A stretch of 64,000 bases of DNA from Vibrio pomeroyi (GTDB lineage: Bacteria; Pseudomonadota; Gammaproteobacteria; Enterobacterales; Vibrionaceae): NCBI RefSeq assembly GCF_024347595.1, contig NZ_AP025507.1, positions 1,054,001 through 1,118,000 on the forward strand, in the 5' to 3' direction. The notes beneath the pieces are model-generated. The model was given only the letters and a program-made list of their open reading frames with translations. It searched no databases and was not told where the DNA came from. Below are positions 55,690 to 64,000 of the stretch, piece after piece. Each line of letters starts with the position of its first letter. Within the stretch, counting starts at the first letter, position 1. Both the position numbers and the translations under genes were made by a program.

Positions 55690-55754
55690 TTCTTTCTGCC
55701 TTTGATATTCGCTGAACTGTTTTTGAATTGCAGCCAGCCAAAGATTAAGCGAGG

Positions 55755-56219
55755 TTACGCGTCTTTCTTCTCTTCGTTGCCTTCATTTACTTTTGCGTAG
55801 AAGTGAAGCAACTCCGTTAACTCTTTAACCCAACCGAATGCATCTTTAGGTGCGTTCTTTAAGATCTTCTCTACTTTCTCGCAGTGCACTTCAATCGCAA
55901 TAGCTTCTTCAAGGTTGAAAGAGATTGAGTAGAAGTGCCAAAGCAGTAGGCGAGTCATACGCTCAATGTTCTGTTGTGAATTGTCCGACTCAGAAAACGC
56001 TAGGTTTACTTCGCCAAGTGCAATAGCCGTCATTCGTAGCATCGCATCGAATTTTGCCGACTGCATGCGTTCTTCGCTGGTCACTTCTTCTTGTTCGAAC
56101 GTGAACAATTCTGTCATTGCGTCTTCAGGAACAAGGCGATGGATCATTCTTAAACTAAATTCTTCTAGTTCATGGCGAGGCATGGTGATTAAACAATTTA
56201 AGGTGTAGTCGCGTTGCAT
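55755..56219 (-). CDS. Conserved Vibrio-type protein of unknown function
   Basis: ATG 56219 (MQRDYTLNCLITMPRHELEE) gives 154 residues, acidic and all-helical in appearance (EEFSLRMIHRLV, AMLRMTAIALGEVNLAFSE, TRLLLWHFYSISFNLEEAIAI). No signal peptide or membrane segment. I do not recognise a named family. It is convergent with the sensor kinase gene. Confidence 0.7.
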   Translation of the reverse strand: MQRDYTLNCLITMPRHELEEFSLRMIHRLVPEDAMTELFTFEQEEVTSEERMQSAKFDAMLRMTAIALGEVNLAFSESDNSQQNIERMTRLLLWHFYSISFNLEEAIAIEVHCEKVEKILKNAPKDAFGWVKELTELLHFYAKVNEGNEEKKDA

Positions 56220-56365
56220 GGTGTTCTCTTGAATCTGCAAAAAGGTCGGACAGTTTAATGGAGAAGCGAGCTTAGAAAAAGCAGATTTTAGATAAGCCTA
56301 CCTTTATAAGCTTATCTGGATGTTGCATACCTGAAAACTGGCGGAAATGGTGAATATTAAAAGTG

Positions 56366-57325
56366 CTACGCTTTGCTATGACTTGGTGGCTGATATTGCA
56401 TGGATTGGTCGTTTCTCATGAAGATATTGCTCGCGACTAAGCTACCAATACAAATAGAACCAAGGGCAAGCCAAGTCATCGCATCTGGCACTTCGTTAAA
56501 CAGTGGAATCGCCAATAGTGTCGCAACAGCAGGTGTCGCGCTTCCAAACGCAGCAGAACGCTCAGCCCCTAAGGTATTCACTGCATATAGGTAAGTGAAT
56601 GCGGCAATTAAACCCGCTCCAACACCTTGGACCATTGAATGAATGGCAAGCTCTGTGAAAGGCCATTGAGCGATAGGGGTATCCATTAAGTGACTAGGTA
56701 GCGTTCTTGTCAGGATCAGAAGCACTAATAACAAAGTAGAGCAGAGAGCAATGAACCCAGCACTGACCAAAGCATCTAAGTTGGCAACACGAGCGGAGAT
56801 AGTGAAGGTTGCCCACATCAAGCTACCGCACAGGAACAGTAAGTGACCTTTAGTGTATTCAAAATTGAAGCTACTTAAACTGCTCCCCAAGAACAACACA
56901 ATACCAAGTAACACCAAAGCGAGACCAACAATTCGGTGGCGGCTAAGTGGTTGTTTGAAAAAGAGCACCGCAATCCCGGTTACAAACAGAGGAAGCGTGC
57001 CGGGCACTAAAGCACTGCCGTGGGAAACTGGGACAAACTGCATGGCCGTGCCTGCAACCAGCAGATAAGGCAGACCACTACCGACAAACATGCCTGCTAA
57101 GTAACGGTTAGGTACAGCTGTAATGGCACTACGCGCTTTCCACACCAAAGGTAACAGTACCAAGGCAGGAATAAGGAAGCGTGTCAGTGCGATGTCTGCA
57201 GGCGTTAAAGCTGAATTCGCACCGCCTTTAAGAGAAAGGAAAAAGCTCGCCCAGATGAGCAGAGTGACGGTAATTGATAGATAGCCAAGATTCATAATAA
57301 ACAATGAAAGTGAATGATGACTCAT
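56366..57325 (-). CDS. EamA/DMT family exporter
   Basis: The frame opens at a TTG 57349; ATG 57325 and ATG 57295 are the plausible starts and I use 57325 (319 residues). It has ten predicted membrane helices in two EamA halves (LLIWASFFLSLKGGANSALTPADIALTRFLIPALVLLP; AAFTYLYAVNTLGAERSAAFGSATPAVATLLAIPLFNE). These proteins export amino acids or metabolites. The gene is divergent from an Lrp-type regulator, which probably controls it. Confidence 0.88.
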   Translation of the reverse strand: MSHHSLSLFIMNLGYLSITVTLLIWASFFLSLKGGANSALTPADIALTRFLIPALVLLPLVWKARSAITAVPNRYLAGMFVGSGLPYLLVAGTAMQFVPVSHGSALVPGTLPLFVTGIAVLFFKQPLSRHRIVGLALVLLGIVLFLGSSLSSFNFEYTKGHLLFLCGSLMWATFTISARVANLDALVSAGFIALCSTLLLVLLILTRTLPSHLMDTPIAQWPFTELAIHSMVQGVGAGLIAAFTYLYAVNTLGAERSAAFGSATPAVATLLAIPLFNEVPDAMTWLALGSICIGSLVASNIFMRNDQSMQYQPPSHSKA

Positions 57326-57432
57326 TATGAGGGAGAGTTCATGCCTCAAGTTGGCAAGTTTCGTTCTAACTTACCCTGTCGTTGATGATTCCTGCTAATA
57401 TTCTTTCAATTGCTAACGAATTTAACTAATGA

Positions 57433-57903
57433 ATGGCTTTCACTATGGACAGAATTGATAGACATCTTCTCGAGTTGCTGCAAAAGGATGGTAGATTAAC
57501 CACGGCTGAGTTAGCCGATGAAGTTGGCTTATCCCCGTCACCTTGCGCGAGACGTATCAAAAGGCTTGAAGAAAAAGGTATTATCGATGGTTACCGCGTG
57601 AGCTTATCTCGAGAAAAGGTGGGTGTGGCGATGAGTGTGTTTGTCGAAGTGAGCCTAAACAATCACCAAGAAGTGTCGATCGATAAGTTCGAAGGCGCGA
57701 TTGTCGAGATGGAGGAGGTGATCAGCTGCCATGTAGTGTCTGGCGCTTATGATTATCTGTTAGAAGTCGTCAGTCCGAATCTAATGGCCTATGAAGCGTT
57801 TACCAGAAAGCTTCAACGTCTCTCTAATGTTAAAGATATCCATACTCATCTCGCGATAAGACAAGTGAAAGGGAACGCGCCGCTTCCTGTTTATACCGAG
57901 TAA
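57433..57903 (+). CDS. Lrp/AsnC family transcriptional regulator
   Basis: The 156-residue product (ATG 57433; ATG 57445 also possible) has the N-terminal helix-turn-helix (DRHLLELLQKDGRLTTAELADEVGLSPSPCARRIKRLEEKG) and a C-terminal RAM ligand domain (VISCHVVSGAYDYLLEVVS). It binds amino acids and, from position, likely regulates the divergent DMT exporter. Confidence 0.92.
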   Translation: MAFTMDRIDRHLLELLQKDGRLTTAELADEVGLSPSPCARRIKRLEEKGIIDGYRVSLSREKVGVAMSVFVEVSLNNHQEVSIDKFEGAIVEMEEVISCHVVSGAYDYLLEVVSPNLMAYEAFTRKLQRLSNVKDIHTHLAIRQVKGNAPLPVYTE

Positions 57904-58027
57904 GCAGAAGGAAAGGATGAGTGTTATCGAGTAGAGTGAGCTGAAAACGAAATGGTTTGATCTTTGGATAACAATGCGAAGATGACCAAAGATCTTTCAC
58001 AAGATGCCAAACTCACGGCAATAAAAA

Positions 58028-58055
58028 ACGGAGCACCTCGTGAAAGGTACTCCGT
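58028..58055 (-). terminator. Terminator after 58074 gene
   Basis: ACGGAGTACCT and AGGTGCTCCGT (one mismatch) form the stem on the minus strand, followed by TTTTTTATTG. Confidence 0.75.
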
Positions 58056-58073
58056 ATATGATAGGTGCAAAAC

Positions 58074-58316
58074 TTAGTGATACTTAAAGTGAGAGATTGA
58101 ACAATCCCCAGTTTGTGCATTAATTCTGAATGAAAAAGCATGTGAATGGTAATCCACACCATCATTCCAAATTGTTTCTCCAAATATCTTACATAGCTCT
58201 AGCTCACTTACTGAACCGAACTCTTCCATGTGTTTAGCTACAGATAAAAGTTTACCTCTTATCTCTGCAGTCCATTCCGTGTTACTCAAGCAGTTGAAAG
58301 CCATAGTTTTTTGCAT
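58074..58316 (-). CDS. Small unknown cytoplasmic protein
   Basis: The 80-residue product (MQKTMAFNCLSNTEWTAEIRG) has no signal peptide. A conserved-looking segment (SELELCKIFGETIWNDGVDYHSHAFSF) is followed by a short C-terminus (CSISHFKYH). No family recognised. The terminator just after it supports a real transcript. Confidence 0.55.
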   Translation of the reverse strand: MQKTMAFNCLSNTEWTAEIRGKLLSVAKHMEEFGSVSELELCKIFGETIWNDGVDYHSHAFSFRINAQTGDCSISHFKYH

Positions 58317-58586
58317 ATTACCTAGCCAAAATGTTTCTTGTTATTAAGTTATATGAAGATTCATGATAACAATTTTCTGGCGTTTGTAAATCTATTTTGT
58401 GATGAATATCTCACATACTCGCTTGCATTGATTGGAAATTGAACTTTATTGTTGATAGTTAGCACATTAGTTTCACAACTTATTGATAAAGCTTTGATTA
58501 ACGATTTAGGGGAGTGTTTTGGTTAGAACGCTAGTTCGTTATCACAATAAATCCAGTCGCAAAGCAGTGAAAGTCGGGTTTGGATT

Positions 58587-59162
58587 TTAGTCTGGTACAT
58601 CGTTTTGGGTGGACTTTGAGTGGCGCGCTTCATCTATCATAGTGGCTTCTTGACGATACTTTGATGACAGCTGGCGGAATTTTTCGCTGAGTGTATGGAG
58701 ATCTTGAGAAAGTGACTGTGAGCTTGCCACATGCACCTGTGCGCTTTCTGATTGGCGTGGAAGCTTGGCCTTTGTGCAGTGCTTAGCGACAGCCTGCCAT
58801 GAACGAGTGAGCGACTGAGCCCCCTCAAGTTCTGTAGATACAACGTATGCCTGCTTGAGCAAAACCTCAGACACATCATAAGCGGTATTCATGTGGCTTT
58901 TGAGCTGCACATTAAACCTTTCTTCGTACTTTGCCCAAAGCTCAATGATCTGTGTTTCGGTGAAATGTTTAGAGAGTAGGATTTGGGAGTTATAGGTGGA
59001 GAGAACTTGGTTAAATTCTTTGGTGTATTGATTGTAACGCCCTTCAAATGCCAATTGGCGATCCAACAGTATTTGCCAGTTTTCACGATCACAATGGCTT
59101 GCGAACGTGAGATTAGCACTTAAAGGTACACTCACAATTATAACCTTCACCCAAAAACGCAT
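58587..59162 (-). CDS. Secreted protein of unknown function, coiled-coil
   Basis: The 191-residue product has a signal peptide (MRFWVKVIIVSVPLSANLTFA) then a helical, partly coiled-coil body (NWQILLDRQLAFEGRYNQYT, YEERFNVQLKSHMNTAYDV). Two cysteines in the mature chain (about 24 and 130) could form a disulfide. Periplasmic; no family recognised. It is divergent from the SH3-like gene. Confidence 0.65.
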   Translation of the reverse strand: MRFWVKVIIVSVPLSANLTFASHCDRENWQILLDRQLAFEGRYNQYTKEFNQVLSTYNSQILLSKHFTETQIIELWAKYEERFNVQLKSHMNTAYDVSEVLLKQAYVVSTELEGAQSLTRSWQAVAKHCTKAKLPRQSESAQVHVASSQSLSQDLHTLSEKFRQLSSKYRQEATMIDEARHSKSTQNDVPD

Positions 59163-59267
59163 GACTTTCCTCTACTTACCTTGTTCTCATTAGAGAGTAT
59201 AGATGAGTGACAGCATGAGTTGATGTACACTTGAACCATACCTAAAACGGAAGAGCTGGTGGATTTG

Positions 59268-59939
59268 ATGAAAAAAGCGCTGATCGCTTTACTTGTGTTG
59301 TTAGTACTAGGTGGAGGAGGAGCTGCGTATTACTTCTTCGTTATGAAAGAAGACCCAACACCACCAGAAAAAATTGAAGAGCCCGTTACAGAAGTAGTTC
59401 CACAGTCTGATGTAGACTTAGAACCGATCATGGAACTTAAACCTGAGCCAGAACAAACTGAGTTTTACGTTCAAGATAGAAAACTAGAAGTGGTAGAGCA
59501 GCCAGAAGTTGATGGCTTGATAACCGATTATCTCTATAAAGGTGAAAAAGTCGAAGTATTAGAGAAGCAGGGGGAATGGGCTCGCATCTCAGATTACATC
59601 GTCTTAAAAGAAGGGGGCCCACAGACTGCTGAATGGGTTTCGATGTCGGGCTTATCTAACGACGAAGTGATTATTTCTGAGAAAGAAAATAAAGAGATAT
59701 TGGATTCTTACTTGGTTAAATCCGATGACCTTAAGATCCATCAAGAGAAGTTTCGTAATACGGTCGCGAAGCTGATCTCTGAAGGCGAATGTGCCCCAAG
59801 TGATTTCGAAGAATTAGGCGGTTGGGTTAAATCGGTGAAGTACAGTGACCGAGATGTCTATTTTATCTATTGCGGTGGTTTATCTCTTGAAAATAAAATT
59901 TATTTGGATGTAAATACAAATGAAATATTTACTAAGTAA
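59268..59939 (+). CDS. Membrane-anchored SH3-like domain protein
   Basis: ATG 59268 gives 223 residues with a single N-terminal anchor (ALIALLVLLVLGGGGAAYYFF), a Pro/Glu-rich linker (about 28-65) and a bacterial SH3-like beta region (about 70-125; KGEKVEVLEKQGEWARISDYI ... TAEWVSMSGLS) and a C-terminal domain with a Cys pair (GECAPSD, FIYCGGL). It is probably periplasmic and wall-associated. Function unknown. Confidence 0.7.
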   Translation: MKKALIALLVLLVLGGGGAAYYFFVMKEDPTPPEKIEEPVTEVVPQSDVDLEPIMELKPEPEQTEFYVQDRKLEVVEQPEVDGLITDYLYKGEKVEVLEKQGEWARISDYIVLKEGGPQTAEWVSMSGLSNDEVIISEKENKEILDSYLVKSDDLKIHQEKFRNTVAKLISEGECAPSDFEELGGWVKSVKYSDRDVYFIYCGGLSLENKIYLDVNTNEIFTK

Positions 59940-60524
59940 GATCCACTCCGTTATTAATATTAGATGTATTAATAGCGATTAACCTTTCTATTTATTGATT
60001 TAGACCGAAAGCCTACTCTCTGTGAGAGTGGGCTTTTTATTGCCCATTTGTTTTTATCATCCTAATCAAACGGTTAGTTACTATGAATTTAAGCATTGAA
60101 TTATATTGAACTCGATATAGGTTAGCTTCGATAGATTTATTAATAAGAAATAATGGTCTGATTATTATTTGCACCGTCAATTGTTTAATTTTTCAATGTT
60201 GCATTATTCTTGAAATAAGTTAAAGGACATTATTTTATTTAATGTAAACAATGGCTTATCGACTTGGTGATATAATTGAAATTAAATAAATCTACATAAT
60301 ATCAGCGAGTTACCGCTATTTACATGCTCATAACATTTCATGGGTTTTGAGATGCAAGTCAAGTTTTGAGTCATAACATCAAAATATTTTGTATTTGTAA
60401 TAATACTTTTTGATTTTGAGATGTAGGGTTTAATTAAAGCAAAACGTAAAGTTTAATTATCAAATAAGACATTATCTTATTAACACCATTGTTATTTAAT
60501 TGCTTGTAAGGGATGGAACCATTA
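59940..60524. other. Gap upstream of the PHA operon
   Basis: About 585 bp, very A+T-rich. It holds the terminator of the SH3-like gene (60008-60041) and then the presumed phaB promoter and leader; no ORF or clear operator was seen. Confidence 0.55.
60008..60041 (+). terminator. Terminator after SH3-like gene
   Basis: AAAGCCTACTCTC / GAGAGTGGGCTTT, 13 bp with one wobble and 3-nt loop, then TTATT. Confidence 0.85.
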
Positions 60525-61265
60525 ATGAAAAAGCTTGCTTTAATTACAGGGTCAAAAGGCGGTATCGGATCAGCAATATCTTCGAAATTAGTCGCGGATG
60601 GATATCGTGTGATCGCGACCTATTTTACTGGGAATTATCAATGTGCATTAGATTGGTTTAATGAAAAACAATTCACTGAAGATCAAGTGAGACTGTTTGA
60701 ATTAGATGTAACTAACACCGCTGAATGTGCACTGAGCTTAAGCAAGTTGTTGGAAGAAGAAGGCACGGTTGATGTGTTGGTAAACAATGCAGGCATTACG
60801 CGTGACAGCGTCTTTAAAAAGATGGACGCGGAAGCATGGAAAGAGGTGATTGAGACTAACCTCAACAGTCTTTTCAATGTAACACAGCCTCTGTTTGCGC
60901 CTATGTGCGAAAAGGGCAACTGCCGAGTCATCAATATTTCTTCAGTGAACGCTCTTAAAGGTCAATTCGGGCAAACTAATTACTCGGCGGCTAAAGCGGG
61001 AATGATTGGTTTCTCTAAAGCGTTAGCTGCAGAAGGCGCTCGTAGCGGCGTAACAGTGAACGTGATTGCCCCTGGCTACACAGCAACACCTATGGTTGAG
61101 CAAATGAAGCCTGAAGTCCTTGATTCAATCAAGAACCAAATCCCAATGAAGCGCTTGGCTACACCTGTTGAGATTGCAGATGCAGTGGGCTTTTTAGCGA
61201 GTGATTCCGGTGCGTACATTACAGGCGAGACTCTGTCTGTGAATGGCGGCTTGTACATGCACTAA
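60525..61265 (+). CDS. phaB: Acetoacetyl-CoA reductase
   Basis: ATG 60525 (MKKLALITGSKGGIG) gives 246 residues, the usual PhaB length; ATG 60513 is an in-frame alternative. It is a short-chain dehydrogenase with the TGSKGGIGSAI cofactor motif, NNAG, and the catalytic Ser-Tyr-Lys (INISSVNALK ... NYSAAKAGM). It reduces acetoacetyl-CoA to (R)-3-hydroxybutyryl-CoA with NADPH, the second step of PHB synthesis. First gene of the phaB-phaA-phaP-phaC group. Confidence 0.93.
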   Translation: MKKLALITGSKGGIGSAISSKLVADGYRVIATYFTGNYQCALDWFNEKQFTEDQVRLFELDVTNTAECALSLSKLLEEEGTVDVLVNNAGITRDSVFKKMDAEAWKEVIETNLNSLFNVTQPLFAPMCEKGNCRVINISSVNALKGQFGQTNYSAAKAGMIGFSKALAAEGARSGVTVNVIAPGYTATPMVEQMKPEVLDSIKNQIPMKRLATPVEIADAVGFLASDSGAYITGETLSVNGGLYMH

Positions 61266-61288
61266 TCGGTGAACTTCAAGGGAATGGA

Positions 61289-62503
61289 ATGATGGAAAAA
61301 GTATTTATTGTTGCAGCAAAGCGCACACCTATTGGGGCGTTTACAGGTTCGCTAAAGAACGTGTCAGCAGGCGAATTAGCTGGGGTCGCGATTAAAGGTG
61401 CACTAGAAGCTGCAGACCTTCCGCTAGATGCGGTTGATGAAGTGATCGTCGGGAACGTGATTTCTGCAGGTCAAGGCATGGGCGTAGCGCGTCAAGCTTC
61501 AATCTACGCAGGGCTTGCAGAAGAAACGCCAGCGTACGGCGTCAACATGATTTGTGGCAGTGGCATGAAGTCAGTCATGGACGCTGCGGCACACATTAAG
61601 GCGCAAGACGCTGAAGTGGTGGTTGCTGCTGGTGTTGAAGTGATGTCTCAAATCCCTTTTGTGGTTCCGCCAAGTATTCGTAACGGACACAAGATGGGCG
61701 ACATTTCGATGAAAGATCTGTTGGTAGGTGATGGTTTAACGGATGCGTTTAACAATTACCACATGGGCATGACGGCTGAAAACATCGCGAATGCATTGAA
61801 CATTTCACGACTTGCTCAAGATAACTATGCGTTAGAGAGCCAACAGAAAGCGGTCGCGGCTATAGAAGCTGGCAAATTCACAGAGCAAATCGTGCCCGTT
61901 GAAGTGAAGCAACGCAGACAGACTGTCACTTTTGATACTGATGAGTATCCGAAATCTGACGCAACATTCGAAGGCCTACAAAAGCTTCGTCCGGCATTCG
62001 ACCGTGAAGGAACCGTAACGGCGGGCAACGCTTCGGGTATCAATGACGGCGCGAGCGCAATTATCTTGGCATCAGAGAGTGCAGTCGCGAAATACGGACT
62101 AACACCACTGGTTGAACTAAGCAGCTATGCACAATCCGGCTTAGACCCAAAAATTATGGGCTTAGGTCCTGTGGAAGCGGTATCGAAAGCGCTCGACAAA
62201 GCTGAACTAACGCTCGAAGAGATCGATTTATTCGAACTGAATGAAGCCTTTGCAGCACAAGCGCTTGGTGTGATGTATCAGCTTTCTGAGCAGCACGACC
62301 TGCCTCTAGAAGCATTTAAACCTAAGGTCAATGTGAATGGTGGAGCGATCGCGCTAGGCCATCCTCTAGGAGCTTCAGGCAATCGAATCATTGTTTCACT
62401 TATCCATGAGATGCTCGAACTAAAGACAACTTATGGTGTTGCTTCACTCTGTGTGGGTGGAGGAATGGGAACCGCTGTTTTGCTTAAAGGTATTGAAGGC
62501 TAA
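61289..62503 (+). CDS. phaA: Acetyl-CoA C-acetyltransferase (beta-ketothiolase)
   Basis: The 404-residue product has the thiolase nucleophile Cys89 in [10 protein letters not shown], the NEAFA motif and the C-terminal [14 protein letters not shown] and SLCVGGGMG with the second cysteine and catalytic His. It condenses two acetyl-CoA to acetoacetyl-CoA, the first PHB step. 23 bp after phaB, so co-transcribed. Confidence 0.93.
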   Translation: MMEKVFIVAAKRTPIGAFTGSLKNVSAGELAGVAIKGALEAADLPLDAVDEVIVGNVISAGQGMGVARQASIYAGLAEETPAYGVNMICGSGMKSVMDAAAHIKAQDAEVVVAAGVEVMSQIPFVVPPSIRNGHKMGDISMKDLLVGDGLTDAFNNYHMGMTAENIANALNISRLAQDNYALESQQKAVAAIEAGKFTEQIVPVEVKQRRQTVTFDTDEYPKSDATFEGLQKLRPAFDREGTVTAGNASGINDGASAIILASESAVAKYGLTPLVELSSYAQSGLDPKIMGLGPVEAVSKALDKAELTLEEIDLFELNEAFAAQALGVMYQLSEQHDLPLEAFKPKVNVNGGAIALGHPLGASGNRIIVSLIHEMLELKTTYGVASLCVGGGMGTAVLLKGIEG

Positions 62504-62624
62504 GCCCGACTTGCCTATGGCAGCTTAACAATTTATCGAAGTCGCTTATCTCACTGGTGAGCCTTCGTAGAAAGACATTACCTAAACTTGTATTACTAAA
62601 CTATGTATTCATCAGGAGTTACTT

Positions 62625-62972
62625 ATGTACACGGATATTTTCAAAACAATTACTGACCAAACTGAAAAGCAATTTGAACCGTACTTCAAGTTCAACAAGT
62701 TGGTTGCAAAGAACGTCCAAACAATGACGGAACTGCAAATGAATGCGATGCAGACTTACACGGACATGGGTCTTGCACAAATGAAAGCAGTAAGCGAAAT
62801 CAAAGATGTAAACAGCCTAACTGCATTCAACAGCCAACAGCTAGCAGCGCTAACTCAACTGTCTCAACAGATGATGAGTGATAGCTCTAAGCTTCAAGCA
62901 GTGGCTAAAGAATTCAAAGAAGATGTTGAAACACTAACAACTGAAAACTTGAAAACAGTTACACCTGCATAA
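62625..62972 (+). CDS. phaP: Phasin family protein (PHA granule-associated)
   Basis: The 115-residue amphipathic helical product (MYTDIFKTITDQTEKQFEP) has the Phasin_2 pattern (FNKLVAKNVQTMTELQMNAMQTYTD, LAALTQLSQQMMSD). Phasins coat PHB granules and control their size. It lies 121 bp after phaA, 75 bp before phaC, with a hairpin in the second gap. Confidence 0.9.
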   Translation: MYTDIFKTITDQTEKQFEPYFKFNKLVAKNVQTMTELQMNAMQTYTDMGLAQMKAVSEIKDVNSLTAFNSQQLAALTQLSQQMMSDSSKLQAVAKEFKEDVETLTTENLKTVTPA

Positions 62973-62976
62973 ATTT

Positions 62977-63027
62977 AATCGCCATCGAGTTAGCGCAGTG
63001 TTTACTGTGAGGCTCGGTGGCGATTTT
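62977..63027 (+). terminator. Hairpin between phaP and phaC (attenuator-like)
   Basis: AATCGCCATCGAG and CTCGGTGGCGATT pair over 13 bp with one wobble and a 23-nt loop, followed by TTCC, in the 75-bp phaP-phaC gap. It may reduce phaC expression relative to phasin. Confidence 0.7.
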
Positions 63028-63047
63028 CCGATTATTGGAGTCATGTT

Positions 63048-64000
63048 ATGTTTCAACACTTCTTTTCGGACTACCTTGTTAAACTTCAACAAACAAACCA
63101 GCAATGGTGGGATAACTTTGAACAAAACAAGGAAGCCGCGCAATCTCCCCTCAACCAAGCGATGCAAGAACTGAATTTTGATGACGCATCAAAAATCTTC
63201 GAGCAAGCCGCTAACCAACCTGCTGTTCTTCTTCAGTTACAATCCCAGTGGTGGGAACAACAACTCAAGATCTGGCAAAATGCCGCGCTGATGGGCAACA
63301 CCGAGAGTGTGATAGCTGAAGATCATAGCGACAAGCGCTTTATTGACGAGGCGTGGAAAAACGACCCGTTCTACAGCTTTATTAAGCAATCCTATTTGTT
63401 GTTCAGCAAAAGCTACATCGATACTATCAACTCTATCGAAGGCATCGACGAGAAAACCAAAGAGCGAGTAGCGTTCTTTTCACGTCAGGCCATCAATGCT
63501 CTCTCTCCAAGCAACTTCATTGCGACTAACCCAGAGCTGATGAAACTGACGCTTGAGCGAAATGGCGAAAACCTGCTTGATGGGCTAGAGCAACTACAAG
63601 CAGACGTTGAAGCGAGTGCTGATATCCTAAAGATTCGTATGACCAACAATAACGCCTTCCGATTAGGTGTGGATGTTGCGAACACGGAAGGTGATGTTGT
63701 TTTTCAAAACGACCTGTTCGAGCTTATTCAATACTATCCAAAAACACCTCAGGTGAACGCGACGCCTTTGTTGATCGTTCCTCCGTTCATCAATAAGTAC
63801 TACATTCTTGACCTTCGTGAAAAGAACTCGATGGTACGTTGGTTGCTTGAGCAAGGGCACAGTGTGTTCATGATGTCTTGGCGTAATCCGGGCGAGGCTC
63901 AGAAAGACCAAGAATTCGGTGACTATGTCACGGAAGGTGTAGTGAAAGCGGTCGCAGCGATTGAAGACATTACCGGTAAAGAGCAGATCAATGCAGCAGG
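63048..64000 (+). CDS. phaC: Class I polyhydroxyalkanoate synthase, N-terminal part (cut by window edge)
   Basis: ATG 63048 (MFQHFFSDYLVKLQQTNQQ) with GGAG 9 nt upstream opens a frame that runs off the window after 317 codons. It shows the PhaC N-terminal blocks RFIDEAWKNDPFY, YLLFSKSYIDTI, NFIATNPELMKLTLE, then the alpha/beta-hydrolase start TPLLIVPPFINKYYILDLR and SVFMMSWRNPGE. The catalytic Cys-Asp-His lie beyond the window. It polymerises (R)-3-hydroxyacyl-CoA at the granule surface. Confidence 0.95.
   Translation, partial: MFQHFFSDYLVKLQQTNQQWWDNFEQNKEAAQSPLNQAMQELNFDDASKIFEQAANQPAVLLQLQSQWWEQQLKIWQNAALMGNTESVIAEDHSDKRFIDEAWKNDPFYSFIKQSYLLFSKSYIDTINSIEGIDEKTKERVAFFSRQAINALSPSNFIATNPELMKLTLERNGENLLDGLEQLQADVEASADILKIRMTNNNAFRLGVDVANTEGDVVFQNDLFELIQYYPKTPQVNATPLLIVPPFINKYYILDLREKNSMVRWLLEQGHSVFMMSWRNPGEAQKDQEFGDYVTEGVVKAVAAIEDITGKEQINAA

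Noticed and set aside
1..64000. CRISPR arrays, rRNA, tRNA and insertion sequences
   Set aside because: I saw no periodic short repeats, cloverleaf genes or transposase ORFs in the window.

Overview
The window looks like a Vibrio chromosome, most likely the smaller replicon of a marine, Splendidus-type Vibrio. This is inferred from gene content and moderate A+T richness; no rRNA or tRNA was seen. Indicators are a phaB-phaA-phasin-phaC operon in the order I recall from Vibrio, a secreted multidomain GH18 chitinase, a norR/hmp pair, a BCCT transporter, a RhlE-like helicase and many small Vibrio-type hypothetical genes. No insertion sequence, CRISPR array or prophage is visible. The window cuts a DUF1501 gene on the left and phaC on the right.

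Layout. 1-5.4 kb: a DUF1501 3' end, a divergent LysE exporter/LysR pair, and a divergent AraC regulator/TonB receptor pair with a Fur-box-like site between them. 5.6-10.2 kb: an ADP-ribosylglycohydrolase-like protein and a four-gene polar amino-acid ABC transporter operon with a hairpin before its last gene. 10.4-12.7 kb: a YqhD-type aldehyde reductase with a divergent YqhC-like regulator. 12.8-20.8 kb: small genes, a protein made of three fused RidA domains, a second single-domain Rid protein, acetyltransferases, YciI, DUF417 and a BCCT carrier. 21.2-32.6 kb: chitinase, diguanylate cyclase, small membrane and lipoproteins, a PBP5/6-type carboxypeptidase, a LysR/DoxX pair and a long pseudouridine synthase.

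32.7-44 kb: GST, curA and its probable TetR regulator (the same operator lies before both), FKBP isomerase, DsbA-like lipoprotein, OmpA-like lipoprotein, glutaredoxin, norR with divergent hmp (sigma-54 promoter and NorR-type sites), a TDT transporter and clcA. 44.5-48.1 kb: a YeiR-type GTPase whose last 93 bp recur about 1.1 kb downstream beyond a small ORF, then a DEAD-box helicase. 48.2-57.9 kb: LysE exporter, Tat-exported PhoX with a PhoB-box-like site, YggL, two spondin-domain proteins followed by a two-component system, then an EamA exporter divergent from an Lrp-type regulator. 58-64 kb: three unassigned proteins and the PHA operon.

The observations most worth following are the triple-RidA protein in which the acidic residue equivalent to E. 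coli RidA Glu120 is Gln in all three domains, the spondin/two-component locus, and the direct repeat of the yeiR 3' end, which looks like a scar of integration or recombination. Start codons were moved from the longest ORF wherever a better ribosome-binding site or family length argued for it; these choices are stated per gene. All family calls are from reading the sequence, not from searches.
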